Below, in pieces: positions 43,886 to 64,000 of a stretch of DNA of 64,000 nucleotides. The DNA lies in NCBI GenBank assembly GCA_050747525.1, contig JBOGOC010000025.1, positions 62,001 to 126,000 on the forward strand, read 5' to 3'. Origin of the DNA: JBOGOC01 sp050747525 (GTDB lineage: Bacteria > Acidobacteriota > Polarisedimenticolia > JACPZX01 > DASXTC01). The translations under genes were made by a program, and so were the position numbers. A model generated the notes under the pieces. The model worked only from the letters and a program-made list of their open reading frames with translations, was not told the origin of the DNA and searched no databases. The first letter of the stretch is position 1, and every line of letters begins with the position of its first letter.

Positions 43886-44625
43886 CCCACGACGCTGGAG
43901 GCGACCCGCGAGAGGATGCTGGCCGCGTGGTCCTCCAGGAAGAAGTGCCGGCCGGCCAGCTGCACCGCCGTGAAGCCGGAGCTCGTCTCGCGGCTCCATC
44001 CCTCCAGATCCTGGGGAGAGACCTGCGCGTCCTGGGTCCCACCGAAGGCCGTGATCGGCACGGTCAGGGGGGGCCTGGCTGGCGGCGCATAGGTCTCGCA
44101 CAGCTCGAAGTCGGCCCGCAGCGCCGGAAGCAGCAGCTCCATCAGCTCCTGGTGGGCCAGCACCGGCTCCGGCGTTCCCTCCAGCTCGCGCAGAGCCTCC
44201 ACGAACGCCGCATCGGTCAGCGTGTGCAGCGGCGGCCCGCACCGCGGTGACGCGGGGGGCCGCGATGCCGAAACGAACAGGTGGGCCGGCGGCCGACCCA
44301 TTTCGCTCATGCGATGCGCCAGCTCGAACGCGATGAGCGCGCCCATGCTGTGACCGAAAAGGGCATAAGGACGGACGGTGACGGAGAGCATCACCTGCGC
44401 GAGCTGAAGCGCCAGAGTCTCCACGCGCCGGTGCGGGGCCTCGCGGATCCGTCCCTCCCTGCCGGGAAGCTGCAGGGGACAGATCTCCACCCCTGCCGGC
44501 TGCGTACGGCGCCACGCACGATAGACCGACGCGCCCCCTCCCGCGTACGGCAGGCACACGAGTGGGATGCGGCCGTTGCCGGCGGGCGGGCCGAAGGGCC
44601 ACCACGCCGCATCGTTGACGAGCAC
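43882..44625 (-). CDS. Type II thioesterase of nonribosomal peptide synthesis
   Basis: An alpha/beta-hydrolase of 247 residues that removes wrong acyl groups from carrier domains. The N-terminus has LVCLPYAGGGASVYRAW, the nucleophile is in LFGHSMGALIAFELA (GHSMG) and the acidic and His residues are in FGGTQDAQVSPQDLEGW and LAGRHFFLEDH. I chose the GTG at 44625, which has GAGG seven bases upstream and gives the usual family length; a frame open to 44748 would run into the promoter region. It leads the operon with the PPTase gene. Confidence 0.92.
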   Translation of the reverse strand: MLVNDAAWWPFGPPAGNGRIPLVCLPYAGGGASVYRAWRRTQPAGVEICPLQLPGREGRIREAPHRRVETLALQLAQVMLSVTVRPYALFGHSMGALIAFELAHRMSEMGRPPAHLFVSASRPPASPRCGPPLHTLTDAAFVEALRELEGTPEPVLAHQELMELLLPALRADFELCETYAPPARPPLTVPITAFGGTQDAQVSPQDLEGWSRETSSGFTAVQLAGRHFFLEDHAASILSRVASSVVG

Positions 44626-44855
44626 TCCGGAGCCTCGCGAGCGGCAGCGGAAACACCGCACTTTTTGTGTTCCATGGAGCGGACGCGTCAGTATAATACG
44701 CCGAATCGAAACAGGATCCGCTTCATCGTCACCCGACGGGCTCGACATGCATCCCCGTGCCGCGAGAGCGGCATGTCGACGCCGGTGTCTGGCTCAAGGT
44801 GGGTGTGTCGGCACACGATTCCAAGCGCGCGATTCCGAGAACGGCCGCGGAAGGG
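44626..44855. promoter_or_regulatory. Divergent control region between NRPS and thioesterase/PPTase genes
   Basis: This 230-bp gap holds a perfect TATAAT on the plus strand at 44692-44697, in an otherwise GC-rich region; on the other strand the same bases give TATTAT/TATACT-like hexamers, so it may serve both directions. A good -35 is not evident at 17 bp for the plus strand, which suggests an activator-dependent promoter. The NRPS leader would be about 150 nt. An in-frame TAA at 44694 sets the upstream limit of the NRPS frame. Confidence 0.5.

Positions 44856-64000
<19,145 letters not shown>

Overview
The window is very GC-rich (by eye well above 65 %) and comes from a diderm bacterium, most likely an Acidobacteriota relative. 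Evidence for an outer membrane is two heptosyltransferases, a heptose-7-phosphate kinase, a Kdo-kinase-like protein and two very large TonB-dependent receptors with N-terminal carboxypeptidase-regulatory domains, an architecture that is abundant in Acidobacteriota. The phylum call is inference; there is no rRNA or tRNA gene in the window to anchor it.

Layout. 1-7071 (minus): the division/cell-wall cluster mraZ-rsmH-ftsL-ftsI-murE-murF, tightly overlapping, with a clear sigma70-type promoter and three 10-bp-spaced MraZ boxes. 7182-9446 (plus): pilT, a CoA-binding protein, a small zinc-ribbon/coiled-coil protein and a DUF1772-type membrane protein. 9421-14374: lipopolysaccharide inner-core genes (heptose kinase, Trm112-like protein, two GT9 heptosyltransferases, Kdo-kinase-like protein). 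14411-17157: tatC and tatA/B, divergent from a ctpA-type S41 protease. 17158-18084: a gene-poor stretch holding a remarkable structured palindrome (31-bp perfect inverted repeat enclosing two further hairpins) and a frameshifted gene remnant. 18085-29431: mostly metabolic and housekeeping genes: a Tat-signal FMN oxidase, a TPR protein, an ArfB-like rescue factor, a MOSC protein, a lysine 6-transaminase with its own promoter and a possible leader peptide, an acyl-CoA synthetase, a beta-CASP nuclease, a LOG protein, an ABC-F ATPase and a GNAT. 29475-37944: two tandem paralogous TonB-dependent receptors, divergent from a secreted M14 peptidase. 38012-43187: two tandem hybrid sensor kinases with C-terminal receivers, the first broken by a frameshift.

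43169-64000 is a lipopeptide biosynthetic locus. A phosphopantetheinyl transferase and a type II thioesterase run leftwards. Divergently, one reading frame stays open from 44856 to the right edge (more than 19 kb, at least 6,381 residues). It encodes FAAL-ACP / C-A-T-E / C-A-T / C-A-T / C-A-T / C-A(FkbM methyltransferase)... Hand-read adenylation codes suggest acyl - D-Orn-like - Val-like - Orn-like - Pro-like - Asp, with more to come beyond the window. The last adenylation domain is interrupted by an FkbM-family methyltransferase, which is the most unusual item here.

How the genes fit together: the PPTase would load the carrier domains, the type II thioesterase would clear misprimed ones, and the FAAL would provide the fatty acyl starter. 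The hybrid kinases and receptors nearby may or may not be connected; nothing in the sequence proves it.
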